Assembly: GCA_964020155.1 (NCBI GenBank)
Contig: OZ026556.1
Coordinates: 5,029,267 to 5,093,266 of the forward strand
Origin: Chondrilla cf. caribensis
Taxonomy: Eukaryota; Porifera; Demospongiae; Chondrillida; Chondrillidae
Direction: 5' to 3'
Length of the DNA: 64,000 nucleotides
How positions within the stretch are numbered: the first letter of the stretch is position 1; each line of letters begins with the position of its first letter. Shown piece after piece: positions 10,616 through 21,011 of this stretch. The notes under the pieces were generated by a model. That model saw only the letters and a program-made list of their open reading frames with translations. It ran no database searches and was not told the DNA's origin. The translations under genes and the position numbers were made by a program.

Positions 10616-13477
10616 CGTGTGTGTGTGTGTGCGTGTGCGCGTGTGTGTGTTGTGTGTATGTGTGTGTGTGTGTGTGTCGTGTGTATGTGTGCCACATAAG
10701 TAGTGTTTGTGTATCTTCAGTGTGGGGCATGTACCTTGAGCAGTCTGTAGACACAGGCTCTGCTTCTCCCCCAGCTGTCTCTCCCCTCTGTGCCAGTGTT
10801 CATAAGGGCTGCTGGTGTCTATGAGGTGGACTATCGGATCATCACAGCCTGTCGGGATGCCTGCGTGTACACCTTCAAGAAGTAAGATGGGGTAGTTGTC
10901 ACTCCCAGGTGTCTGGACTGATATCCCATTGTACCCTTCCACCCCCCACCCCCACAGGGGCTCCATAGAGCCAAAGAGTTGTGTACACCTCACATCACAG
11001 CCATGTGGACTGCAAAGGATTGGAAAAACCACCATTGTTGGTACTATGGACAACAAGCTATCATGCTATGCTGGACGAGTGGGTACCATTGTATTGTCAC
11101 CCAGGGGGGTGGGGCTGTTCATTGTGCTTGCTATCTTTAGGGGAAATCCCTGTGGACCATCACCCTCCCAGCTGCTATTACTACCATGGAAGTCATGGAC
11201 CACAAAGCCAGAGGATTCAAAGCAGGTTAGCATGCTGAATGTGCTTACCACTGCACTGGGTTGAGTAGTGTGTGTGTGTGCATGCGTGTGTCTGTGCATG
11301 TATGTACTTGTAGGTGTAGTGCAACTTGACAAGCTTCATCTGTTTTATCGGCTTGCGAATGTAATTACACACCTCTCCTCCATCACATTTTTAGTTTTGG
11401 TAGGTTTGAAGAACTGTGAAGTGCGTGTCTACAAGGACAAGTACCTGGTGAACACATTGAGGACGGATGTACGTGAGATGCACAGTTATGCAATGCAACC
11501 CATGAATTGTGCAACACACACCCAAATTGTGCAACTGCCCCAATAGTTACATGGTATGTACAGTATGTATCCTGTCACCAGGATGTGGTGGTGGGGTTGA
11601 AGTTCGGCCGCTTCAGTCGTGAGGAGAGTGGTCTTGTAATGGTGACGCAGAATGGATCACTTATTGTCAAGTTGTTGAAGAGAACTGTAAACTTCGAAGG
11701 GAGCGAACTGGCAAGTGGCCCACCTCCTGCTCAGTCAACCAAACTGAATGTTCCTAAAAAGACAAAGATATTTGTAGAACAGACGCAAAGAGAGAGAGAG
11801 AACTCAACAGGTGGGTGGCTTAATTTGTTTCTGATGACACTTCTGATCACAACTCCTTCATAACTGATCACTACTCCTTCATGACTGATCACCACTCCTT
11901 CATGACTGATCACCACTCCTTCATGACTGATCACTACTCCTTCATGACTGATCACTACTCCTTCATGACTGAGCACCACTCCTTCATGACTGATCACCAC
12001 TCCTTCATGACTGATCACCACTCCTTCATGACTGATCACTACTCCTTCATGACTGATCACCACTCCTTCATGACTGATCACTACTCCTTCATGACTGATC
12101 ACCACTCCTTCATGACTGATCACCACTCCTTCATGACTGATCACTACTCCTTCATGACTGATCACTACTCCTTCATGACTGATCACCACTCCTTCATGAC
12201 TGATCACCACTCCTTCATGACTGATCACTACTCCTTCATGACTGATCACTACTCCTTCATAACTGATCACTACTCCTTCATGACTGATCACTACTCCTTC
12301 ATGACTGAGCACCATTCCTTCATGACTGATCACCACTCCTTCATGACTGATCACTACTCCTTCATGACTGATCACCACTCCTTCATGACTGATCACCACT
12401 CCTTCATGACTGATCACCACTCCTTCGTGACTCGCTGAACTTGATTCTCATTCATCTGTTGTAGCTATGCACATTGCGTTTCAGCACGATCTCTACCGAC
12501 TTAAACTGGAAACTGCTCGGGCTTATGTCAGTTCTCTCTCAAAGAGAATGCTTCCCATCTCCACCTCATCCTCAAGTTCTCTAAAGATCACTGCCCAGGT
12601 GAGTCTTTATGCACGTCAAGTAATGTGGACTCAAGTACATTAAATGGTTGCTAAGCACCTCACTCCACCCCCACATTAACTGGTTGCTAAGCACTTCACT
12701 CCATCCCCACATTAACTGGTTGCTAAGCACCTCACTCCCCCCATATCAACTGGTTGCTATGCACGTCACATTGGTTGGCCGCTGTACCTCTGTCTTCCCA
12801 TTGGTCCATGACTCACAGGTTCAGGGATTGGGTCCCCTGTTCAAACTCAGTGTCACCATCCACAACACCTCACACAGCGAATGTGCACACAACCTAATGC
12901 TGATCTTCCGGTGGGAGGAAGGACTGTACAACGTCCAAAGGGCTGTTATAAAGGTACTTGCCATAGAAGACCACATTCACATGTGAAATCCGTTTCATGG
13001 ACAAAAGTACTGGACTCATTTGTAATTATTATTCTGTGTAACCTTTGTTGTCACAGTTACCACTATTGGTTCCTTCCTTGAGTTATGACTTTGAGAACAT
13101 GATTGAGTGTTTGGATGCCAACGGCCGAACATCTCCAATCAAGGTACATGAGTACACATGCACACACATCGTTAATTCTAATTACATTGCACTATAACAC
13201 TTGTACTGCTATGGCACCTACTAATGACCACCAGCTGATGGTGGTATTATATTTGAGTGGAAGGTGTGTTTTGTGTAATTTGATGAAGGTTACAGTTTCA
13301 CCAAGCATCTAATCATGCTCATGTGTTTCTCACAGTACAACAGGCTAGATGGCTGCATGAGTGTGTATCCAAAATATTATCGTTTTGTAGATTTTGGTTC
13401 ACAGAGAAGGCACACTTGCTCCCCTTCTCATGGCAACGGTTGACATGCCGATCAGTGAGAGCCTTGTTATCGCCTAA
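6317..13477 (+). CDS. BBS1: BBS1, BBSome subunit (complete, 18 exons)
   Basis: BBS1 is a beta-propeller subunit of the BBSome, which moves membrane proteins into and out of cilia. Exons: 6317-6438, 6517-6593, 6813-6847, 7146-7203, 7320-7409, 7500-7624, 9350-9396, 9467-9508, 10362-10566, 10775-10881, 10958-11078, 11141-11225, 11395-11468, 11582-11810, 12465-12598, 12819-12953, 13057-13143, 13391-13477. All phases close, giving 619 aa (the human protein is a little shorter). Diagnostic segments: 'WLNAHYDP' (exon 2), '[13 protein letters not shown]' (exon 6), '[15 protein letters not shown]' (exon 9), '[16 protein letters not shown]' (exon 14) and '[11 protein letters not shown]' (exon 16). The N-terminal 40 residues are low-complexity and unlike the human ones. 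Introns 3, 6, 8, 14 and 15 carry tandem repeats; intron 9 begins with a (GT)n run that is itself the donor. An AATAAA signal follows at 13673. Confidence 0.97.
6850..7030. repeat. 18-bp minisatellite in BBS1 intron 3
   Basis: About 10 copies of an 18-bp unit gtgtggagtgggtgtgcc with variants. It begins 2-3 bp after the donor at 6848. Confidence 0.92.
7628..9306. repeat. 26-bp minisatellite, about 64 copies, in BBS1 intron 6
   Basis: 1.68 kb of a 26-bp unit (core gtatggtggatgtggagtcc) fills nearly all of intron 6. It starts 3 bp after the donor GT at 7625 and stops 43 bp before exon 7. Two variable sites per unit (tgt[g/t/c]gag and cc[tatg/tcag/tcgg]) define unit types that recur in blocks, e.g. 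the run around 7797-8050 resembles those around 8265-8400 and 8517-8640. That is evidence of higher-order duplication. All long Val-Trp-Met frames here are repeat artefacts. Confidence 0.97.
10121..10280 (+). mobile_element. Interspersed repeat copy A with 8-bp tail (BBS1 intron 8)
   Basis: A segment beginning gggtgcc, then 'atggctagcagttccccagg', then ctaactaaga, matches a second copy at 21821-21912 base by base over about 55 bp with a few gaps. After the shared core this copy carries about 13 units of an 8-bp tail, tacccttA / taccctgg / taccctga. A shared 3' core followed by an 8-bp repeat tail is the layout of the 3' end of CR1/L2-type LINEs or of a SINE that borrowed such a tail. No reverse-transcriptase frame is present here. 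Confidence 0.55.
10567..10690. repeat. (GT)n microsatellite serving as BBS1 exon 9 donor
   Basis: Exon 9 ends ...GTAAAA and the intron begins directly with about 25 GT dinucleotides, followed by imperfect GT. Confidence 0.9.
11848..12430. repeat. 21-bp minisatellite, about 28 copies, in BBS1 intron 14
   Basis: Unit ctgatcac[t/c]actccttcatga of 21 bp. It begins about 37 bp after the donor at 11811 and ends about 35 bp before exon 15. The unit length being a multiple of three gives long His-Ser-Phe frames on + and Val-Ile-Ser frames on -, which are not genes. Confidence 0.95.
12640..12770. repeat. About 33-bp tandem repeat, 4 copies, BBS1 intron 15
   Basis: Four degenerate copies containing 'tggttgctaagcac[c/t]tcac', starting about 42 bp after the donor at 12599. 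Confidence 0.85.
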
Positions 13478-13672
13478 CTACACCCAACCTCCCAGCACAC
13501 CTCATCTGCATTTGTGCTGTGTGTGCTGTGTGTGGGTATGTGAGGTGTGTTGTTACTGTTTGCAACTAACTCGAATCCATTTAACTGTATAGTGCATTTC
13601 AATGGCTTTCATCATTAACTCAATCACAACAAATCATTCAGCATGCCAAGGGAATGCTCACACAATGAGCAG

Positions 13673-13678
13673 AATAAA
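13673..13678 (+). promoter_or_regulatory. Poly(A) signal AATAAA, BBS1
   Basis: AATAAA 196 bp past the BBS1 stop, only about 40 bp before the convergent ankyrin-SOCS stop codon at 13717. The two transcripts therefore end tail to tail. Confidence 0.55.
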
Positions 13679-13716
13679 ATTAATACATGAATATTGATAC
13701 ACTATAATAGAAATAT

Positions 13717-15328
13717 TCATTTTAAAAGAGATTCTTTCAATGTCACATCTGGATTGTTCGTGACTTCAATTGGCTGTGGTAATGGACAGAAAGTCAATTC
13801 ACTTGGGGAAGCTTCTCTGAAGAGAACATAGTTGTGAAGTTCTTCTGTCAACCCCATCTTTATGGACCAGGTCTCCACCTGACCGGGTCCCCAGGTCCTT
13901 CTCAAGGCCACCCGAGAGAGGCTCTTCAGAGAGCGGGGCTGTCCTGCAGTTGAGACAGACACAAAAGGACTACAATGAAAACACACTCACTGATACACAC
14001 TGGCACACCACCAACTGTGTGTGGTGAGAATTTATAGCTGAATCAGCATAAAGACACGCAATGTGATGTAAGTACTGCAGCGTAGCAGACAAAACTTGTT
14101 TATGCTTTGAAAACAACATTAGAAATCCTACAGCAGTCTTAGACAACAGAATCCTGTATGGGACAGATCTCCCACGTCAGCAATTCAACAAGATTCCATT
14201 ACTGAAAATAGATTCAACACTTTGTATCTACAAGTTACTATGGCAACAACATGAATGTTTGAACAGCTGATAAAAGACTACAACTGAGACAACATTCTAC
14301 AGCCACCATCATGCTAGTGGGTTAAGTTACACTCACGCCACATTTTTGCTGCCATGGCAACTAGTGATAAACGTGACGGTCTCTTTTCGGATTGTAGTTT
14401 TCTTGGAGGATGCTGTGCTCCAAATTCCAACAGGATTTTCACGGCATCAATACAGTTGTTGTCAATGGCAACATCAAGGGGAGTGGTTCCATCTTTAGTG
14501 CGGTCATTTGGATTAGCCCCGTCATCCAGGAGGGTCAGTAATGCCGAGATATCTCTGTGAGCTGCGATGTGCAGTGCTCTGTACCCTGATTTGTGCTCTG
14601 TTATCCACGGGTCACAGCCATAGCTGAGAAGGTCCACCATCACTTCAACGTGACCTTTGCTGACGGCCAGCATCAGAGGGGTCTGACCCCACGATTCTTG
14701 AGCATCTGCGTTTGCCCTGTACTGCAGTAGAACTCGCACACAGTTCAGTTTACCGTGATGAGCAGCCAGGTGGAGAGGGGTGATTCCAAACTTGTTAGCT
14801 GGGTTCACCCTGGCTCCAGACTCCAAGAGTATTCGCACTGCATCCGCTTTGGAGCGGATCACAGCCGCGTGCAGTGGAGTGTAGCCCTCCACATTGGCAG
14901 CATTCAGCTTCATCCCTGAGGGGTACAACCGTGACAACGACAGTTCACTAGAGACAGGAACACCGAACAAACAAAACATATCCTTATATAGTTCAATTGG
15001 TAACAATAGGTACTCCACCCATTTATGGTGTAACAGATAGCAGAATTTGTTGAAATACTGCCCAAAATAACATAGCCTTTCTGGTGACTGTTGAACACTG
15101 TAATGGCTTGTGATAAAATGTACCAAAGGTATACACTGAGAGACCATGTTATTTCCCCCATTGAGCACCTGTATTATTGGCTACATGATACCACCAGAAC
15201 AACATGCTAATTGTGAGACCACCGTAGACTGGGAAATGTTGCATCATCCAAGCAGAGTCATACACAAGAATAGTGTCTACACATGAACAGATTGTGACAG
15301 GTCATAATTATCTACTCTATGGAAGGTG

Positions 15329-15386
<58 letters not shown>

Positions 15387-15433
15387 CAGGAACAACAAAA
15401 ACAAACACTTTCTATCACTATAGACAAGGATTG

Positions 15434-15473
<40 letters not shown>

Positions 15474-15499
15474 ATAGATACTCTATACTACACACACAC

Positions 15500-15533
<34 letters not shown>

Positions 15534-15561
15534 CATAGATACTCTATACTACACACACACA

Positions 15562-15595
<34 letters not shown>

Positions 15596-15870
15596 ACAGA
15601 TACTCTACTACACACACACACACACACTGTACATCCGCACGTAGTCTACAGAGACCACACAACCATCTACATACCTTTCAGGACTAATACTTCGACACAT
15701 TTGACATAACCACCCTCAGCAGCATAATGCATTAAACCATTTCCTTTTTCATCCTTGTAAAGAAGTACCTCGTTACCCCCACTTAGATGGTAGTGTAGGT
15801 CTTCAACGCGGCCCTCCTTGGCCGCCCAGGCTGCAAACCTACCCTCGCCAGCACTAGCTCCCTGTCCCAT
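13717..15870 (-). CDS. Ankyrin-repeat SOCS-box protein (ASB-type E3 adaptor)
   Basis: Three exons, 15870-15675, 14915-14337 and 13943-13717, give 333 aa with closing phases. The N terminus MGQGASAGEG is a good N-myristoylation start. About six to seven ankyrin repeats follow (e.g. 'GYTPLHAAVIRSKADAVRIL', 'GITPLHLAAHHGKL', 'GQTPLMLAVSKGH', 'GYRALHIAAHRD', 'GTTPLDVAI'). The last exon starts 'PRSLKSLSRVALRRTWG' and continues to 'LTEELHNYVLF', a recognisable SOCS box. SOCS boxes bind elongin B/C and cullin 5, so this is inferred to be a substrate receptor of a CRL5 ubiquitin ligase, possibly membrane-anchored by the lipid. It lies head to head (269 bp between ATGs) with an SH2-SOCS gene. The specific ASB orthologue cannot be assigned. 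Intron 1 contains GT and CA microsatellites. Confidence 0.88.
15331..15630. repeat. (GT)n then (CA)n arrays in ankyrin-SOCS intron 1
   Basis: A (GT)27 run at 15331-15385 is followed by CA runs separated by three copies of an 'ccatagatactctata' spacer (15472, 15533 and a variant at 15595), i.e. a roughly 61-bp compound repeat. Confidence 0.92.
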
Positions 15871-16139
15871 GTCGACTTTACGGGACGGTCACATGATTTG
15901 TGGGCGTTTTCGAACATAAACTCTACAGGGTTATACTCTTCCTAAAATTCCGACTCCAGTGTAAGGAGTACGTTACAAAGGTCTACAAATCAGCTTTCCG
16001 CGCTTTCGTAGGTTTATCTTCGTCTCAAACGTGGAACCAGAAGTCGTTTTGTTTAAGACAGTGGATTTGGAGTTAATTCAACCCGATTAGTCCTCGAGAG
16101 CGGCTATTAATCTTTCGTGTTTGTATCCCCTTGATAAAT
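15871..16139. promoter_or_regulatory. Shared promoter region, ankyrin-SOCS (-) and SH2-SOCS (+)
   Basis: A 269-bp gap between divergent start codons must contain both 5' UTRs and start sites. No TATA box is obvious on either strand. Inferred from arrangement only. Confidence 0.5.
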
Positions 16140-16793
16140 ATGTTGATGTGTGCTTACGCGGAAGTAAGTGTTTCAGGCCACCAAAGAAGGCATTCCTACG
16201 TGGAGATTGATCTAGACAAGCCAGAAGACCTGGTCTGTGTTACGCCTCGTCCCCAGAACAGTACTAGATCCCGAAAACAGAACAGTAAATTAAGAATGAG
16301 TATTGCTGATGTACTTCGCAATCTGAAGGACAGTGGCTGGTACTGGGGAGAAATATCCAAGGAGGAGGCTCACATGATGTTGGAAAACACAGCTGTGGGA
16401 ACGTTCCTGCTTCGCGACAGCACAGACGCCTGTCACTTGTTCACTTTATGTGTTCGTACTAAGCATGGCGTGCAGAACATTCGTGTTAACTTCAGTAGGG
16501 GGAATTTCAAGCTTGATTCTGTTTTCCCAGACCTACCAGCGTTTCATTCAGTTGTAGGACTGATAGAGTTTTACCTGGACGGCAAGGACAAGGACTTTTG
16601 TATCACCACCGACGACAACAGCGAGGAACAGGTTGTGCTGAGGAACCCCTTGTGGCATGAGGTACCTTCCCTCCAACATCTCTGTCGCCAGGTACTTCTT
16701 CGGAAGCTCTCGTATGATCCAATGAAGTGTAATCGACTCCCTCTCCCACAAAACCTTTGCGAATACCTCGTTGATTACTGTCCTCCTGTTTAA
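16140..16793 (+). CDS. SOCS2/CISH-like SH2-SOCS protein, intronless
   Basis: 217 aa from the first ATG at 16140; the coding sequence is one exon. An N-terminal region of about 55 residues ends in a kinase-inhibitory-like leader 'VLRNLKDSGWYWG'. The SH2 domain follows (about 62-165) with the phosphotyrosine-binding arginine in 'GTFLLRDS', then 'NFKLDSV' and 'FHSVVGLIEFYLD'. A C-terminal SOCS box, 'PSLQHLCRQVLLRKL...LPLPQNLCEYL', completes it. The order and length match vertebrate SOCS2/CISH. Such proteins recruit elongin B/C-cullin 5 to phosphotyrosine-bearing receptors and damp cytokine or growth-factor signalling. Single-exon coding is also usual for vertebrate SOCS genes. It is flanked by two other SOCS-box genes. 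Confidence 0.93.
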   Translation: MLMCAYAEVSVSGHQRRHSYVEIDLDKPEDLVCVTPRPQNSTRSRKQNSKLRMSIADVLRNLKDSGWYWGEISKEEAHMMLENTAVGTFLLRDSTDACHLFTLCVRTKHGVQNIRVNFSRGNFKLDSVFPDLPAFHSVVGLIEFYLDGKDKDFCITTDDNSEEQVVLRNPLWHEVPSLQHLCRQVLLRKLSYDPMKCNRLPLPQNLCEYLVDYCPPV

Positions 16794-17879
16794 TTTACTG
16801 TATTAACTTTTTGTACATAGTCACATGTTTTGAAGATTATTGTGAGCTTAAAGTTAGTAATTTTTATCCTCATTGATTCTGCTGATAAAAAATTGTAGAT
16901 TATTTTGAATGTTAATTATGTGTTGTTTTATGCAAGGTACGACATGAAGGGACTTACCCTAATTTAAACATCTTTTGTAGTAATAATTATTTTCACAGGT
17001 AATGGTTATATTGGCTTACAGATTGATAAGTGGTGATCAATTAGTAGAGCAATCAGCATCTGAACACAACTGAGACTGTAGCTGCTAAATTATAATGTGT
17101 CATACATGACATGACCCTTGATTCTACTGTGACCTTTTTGCTATTGTAGCTATTTACACTGCACCTCTCAAGCATAGTCGAATTGCATTCCATTCTGAGG
17201 ACAACAGCTGATGAAACTTTGTCATTCATCAATGGTATTAGCTCTTCAGCTGATCAGCTGTCCTAAATGCGATAATGTTGATGGCAGCATAGATAATTGG
17301 ACTACGTAGTTCTACTATCTATGATGGCAGGGGCATGTTTTCATAGCCCATAGGTCTCGGGTAATCAGCAGTCACAAAGTATTTGCCTACACCCTGTACA
17401 CAACCTAATTGACCAACTGAAGCCACATGCGCGCCATCACCAAGTATAACAGCACTGTACGTCTCTATAGTAGTGCATGTAATTGTATGTGTCCATGCAT
17501 TTGTCATGTCGGTACACATGCATCCACGTTGGTGTTTGCTACGCTGGCCCGACTAACAGCAGCTAGGTGAATGTGTACAACAGGAGTACATTCCATACCA
17601 ATCACACTATAATATACATATGGATGTGTTGATTCATTTCAATCCACAATGTATTATTTTCAATAAGAATCAGGTCAAAAGTCACAATAGTTGAAATTAC
17701 AATAACCAATACACCCTGCCGTCAGTAAGACAACACAGATACATCGGTCGGGTCAATCACAGATACACAAATCAGACAGCACTATGGGATAAAAATGCAT
17801 TTAAATGTCCACAAAAAGTTGACAGATCACTTTCAATACACGAAGGGCGAATTGGTGAATTTTCTACAAAAAGAAAGTT
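16794..17879. other. Intergenic region between two convergent SH2-SOCS genes
   Basis: About 1.1 kb between the two SOCS stop codons. It is AT-rich with no open frame of note on either strand, no repeat and no RNA gene recognised. It presumably contains two 3' UTRs. Confidence 0.5.
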
Positions 17880-18497
17880 CTACTTGGACCCGGAGTCGTT
17901 GGATATCTCGCTCTGCCCCGTTCGTGTCGCTGTTGTCTGTTGGTTGGCGTATAGTGAAGCGTCGAAGTGAGGACTGGAGAGGATGTAGTCCTTGATGTGA
18001 GCAGGTAAGGGTAGACTCGATAACTCGTGCCTCGCGAACCTGTTGTACAGAGCTTTCCGGCACAAATGCTGGAGGGAGTTGGGCTTGGTATTACGCTTCA
18101 CGGGGTTGGTTAGAAAGAGGTCGACGTCTCGATGCGGCAAGTGCCCTCCCAGGACGCACACCGGTTCACCTTGCTTCGATGTCCGCACGGCATCTTCTAC
18201 GAGTAACATCACCGTCTGGTACATGGCCATGTTGGCCTGTCCTAAGCAGAGACTGAAGTAGCCCTTCGCGAAATCCACCCGAATCGACCCGAACGTTCCC
18301 TGTGACTTGAAGGTCAGAGTGTACGTTTCGAAGAAACGCGAGTCCGGATCTAAAGTGTCTCGCACGAGGAACGAGCCGTCTGGCTCCTGAGCGAGAACGG
18401 CCTCTGCTTCCTCTACGCTAATGGTCCCATAGTAGTAGCTACAGTTGGGCAATTCTCTTAGAGTTTCTTGGAGTCCACAACCGCCATGACGAGCCAT
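17880..18497 (-). CDS. Second SH2-SOCS protein
   Basis: 205 aa from the ATG at 18497 (MARHGG). The ATG directly follows a strong acceptor (ttctcttactgcag). A plausible donor gaag|gtaaac lies about 90 bp upstream, so the 5' UTR is probably split by a short intron. The SH2 domain contains 'SYYYGTIS', the phosphotyrosine-binding arginine in 'GSFLVRDT' and 'GSIRVDFAKGYFSL'. The SOCS box is 'NSLQHLCRKALYNRF...LPLPAHIKDYIL'. A polar 25-residue tail follows. Local base composition is more GC-rich than the flanks. It is clearly SOCS family but not obviously the same subfamily as the 16140 gene, as the two differ throughout the SH2 domain. Confidence 0.9.
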   Translation of the reverse strand: MARHGGCGLQETLRELPNCSYYYGTISVEEAEAVLAQEPDGSFLVRDTLDPDSRFFETYTLTFKSQGTFGSIRVDFAKGYFSLCLGQANMAMYQTVMLLVEDAVRTSKQGEPVCVLGGHLPHRDVDLFLTNPVKRNTKPNSLQHLCRKALYNRFARHELSSLPLPAHIKDYILSSPHFDASLYANQQTTATRTGQSEISNDSGSK

Positions 18498-18868
18498 CTG
18501 CAGTAAGAGAATGGAAGGGGCTTCTTGTAATGCCAGCACAACCACAACTAAACTAAAAAACTATACACCAGACAGCTACTAAAGTTTACCTTCAAATAAG
18601 CTAACACCGAGAAGTGCCTCTACGATAGGTCGTATTGTAAACAACCGTTTGAGGGCTTAAGTCCACTTGGAAACTTCTGACTCAGCTGTTTTAATAGCCA
18701 GAGCCAGGCCCTTGGAGACCAAGGGGCCTATACCTCCCGTTCGGAAGAGGAAAGAGGCCGACAAGCTGAATCAGCTGGCCTATATTTTCAAACTCACGTC
18801 ACGTGAACCAATCAAATTACAGCTATGCGAGACGACGCTAAATTCACTACCGCTAATTTCATAAAAGG
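18498..18868. other. 5' region of SH2-SOCS (-) and 3' flank of ATPAF2 (-)
   Basis: About 370 bp with no gene recognised. It contains 'cacgtcacgtgaaccaatcaa' around 18795-18815, an E-box-like CACGTG next to a CCAAT element, plausibly the promoter of the downstream SOCS gene. A short open frame here (18667-18864, +) has no ATG-led match to anything I know. Confidence 0.4.
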
Positions 18869-20570
18869 TCATGTCAACAAAGTTAAAAGTTTCACAGCAT
18901 ACAGTTTGCAAGATAAATCTTCAAAGTCCATATCGTGGGACCATTCGACTTTACCCCATCTTTTTGCCTTTAAAGAACAAACAAAATAATGTATCCAAAA
19001 TACATGTCAAGTCTACAACATCACCATTGTGGTGTTAACGCGTGCACACAACCTGACCTGATACAGACTCTCCAGAAGTGAAAGTTCTGCTGCTCTTAGA
19101 ACTGTGATGTGGTCTTCACACATGGCCAGTGTGAGTATCAGTGACTTGGAGGATTCAACACCGTACGCAAAAGCTGTCACAAGAAGACTGCATATGAGTA
19201 TATGGGATATCACAGACCTCACAAAAATAGTGTGGCAACAGGCAAGATGTAACATGCCTGTCTACCCACTCACACGTGAGTTTCCAGTGATTCAAACCTT
19301 GTAAGTAATCAATTATCCTCGATATGTCTTTCCCAGGAATAGGCTGAGGCAGCAAATGCTCACTCACCTCCACATCAGTAGCTAGTCTGCGACAAAACAG
19401 GAGAGAAACGATAGTACACAAGCACATTAAGCAGCAAATAAAGGAAAGACAACAGAACACAGGGTGCTTGGCAGATTTATGGTTTCTGGTCTCAACTGCA
19501 CACGCACATCATAACCACATAAGGTGTAACTATCTCTGGGCATGAAACTGTACACATTATGTACAGTTGAATGTATTCACACTTGTACAAGTCAGCTGTG
19601 TGTGTATGAATCTGCTGTACAAGTGGGACAAGAAATGATAAATTCACTAAAAACTGAGGATACGAAGAAGGAATTATGACGTCAAGGAAAGGGCTCTGTG
19701 GGGGCCCAGTTTACACTGTGTGGTTGTCACCTACAAGTGCAGCATAAACCAGTCACGCCCATCCCTACAGAGCACCCAAGTGTTTGCACAGCCCATAACC
19801 ACTAGAATAGCACCCAATCGCAATCATATCCCTCCTACAGGCTGGGTACTATGCATTCAGGGAAGGGGCAGGTTACATCAGGTTTGTGATCAACAGACAT
19901 GTGATCCTGTGGGTAGGAATGACAGCTGATTCCTCACACCTAATGAGTAAACATTCTCTGCTGAATCAGCAAATTCAGACAATGAATAATGTTATAAGGA
20001 AAAGGTTAACCCTTTAAGATCCATGTCATCAGCTGAGTGTCACCATCCCACACGACCTCACAGATTTAATGAGGGAATTATCCTGGGGAAGTACGGCTCA
20101 ACAGGCAAGCTGACTCCATTTCTACAAATTATGGTGCTCACTTGGAATTGAACCAATTGACTACAGGGTACCACTCTTGATGTTGTAGCCTCACAAAGTC
20201 TTCACTGCCCTGACTTACACAACTGAAGACAGGAAGCTGAAATAAGAGCATGGCGAACAATCACACACAACATTCAGCTGCTTACCGCACCACATCGGTA
20301 TCCAGGTATGGGAGGAGGTAGTTGATCTGCTGTGAAGTATTTTTGTGTACTGGTTTGTCGATAGCTGTATTACACAGGTGGGTCTGGTGGGATCAGTGAA
20401 GCACAGTAGTTGTCAGCTGTTTCAAAACAGTTGTTGTGGAATACAACCTCTTTTCATTTGACAACATGTGCACAAGGACACATACCACATACAGGTATGC
20501 ACACATGAACACACACACACAGTCATACTTTTGCACATGCATGGATAAATAAACACATACACAAATATGA

Positions 20571-20669
<99 letters not shown>

Positions 20670-20946
20670 CTGTATACATACATATTTTGCCCAATTTCTT
20701 GATATATTCTGTACTTTATGTTGACTTCCGGTAAGATTTATAACCCTTTCATATTCAGTGGCCTAACTGTAGTGTGCATGTTTCTATTTCAAAACATTTA
20801 GACTGTGTTGTGATCACCCCCTTCTTGTCCCATCAATAACCAAACCTTCATGACAAATATTCCATATTCTATCCTATATAATGTACACTACTATTTTATG
20901 GAGTATTAATTAATGATGACGACAATGTGAAGAGAGAGATCCCACA

Positions 20947-21011
<65 letters not shown>

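Noticed and set aside
11731..12438. Paired open frames on both strands
   Set aside because: 21-bp minisatellite in BBS1 intron 14.
2465..12438. Regular repeats considered as a CRISPR array
   Set aside because: The units are contiguous with no unique spacers, and the sequence is eukaryotic.
18667..18864. + strand frame rich in Lys/Arg/Pro upstream of SH2-SOCS
   Set aside because: No family recognised, no splice partners, and it overlaps the probable promoter of the - strand gene.
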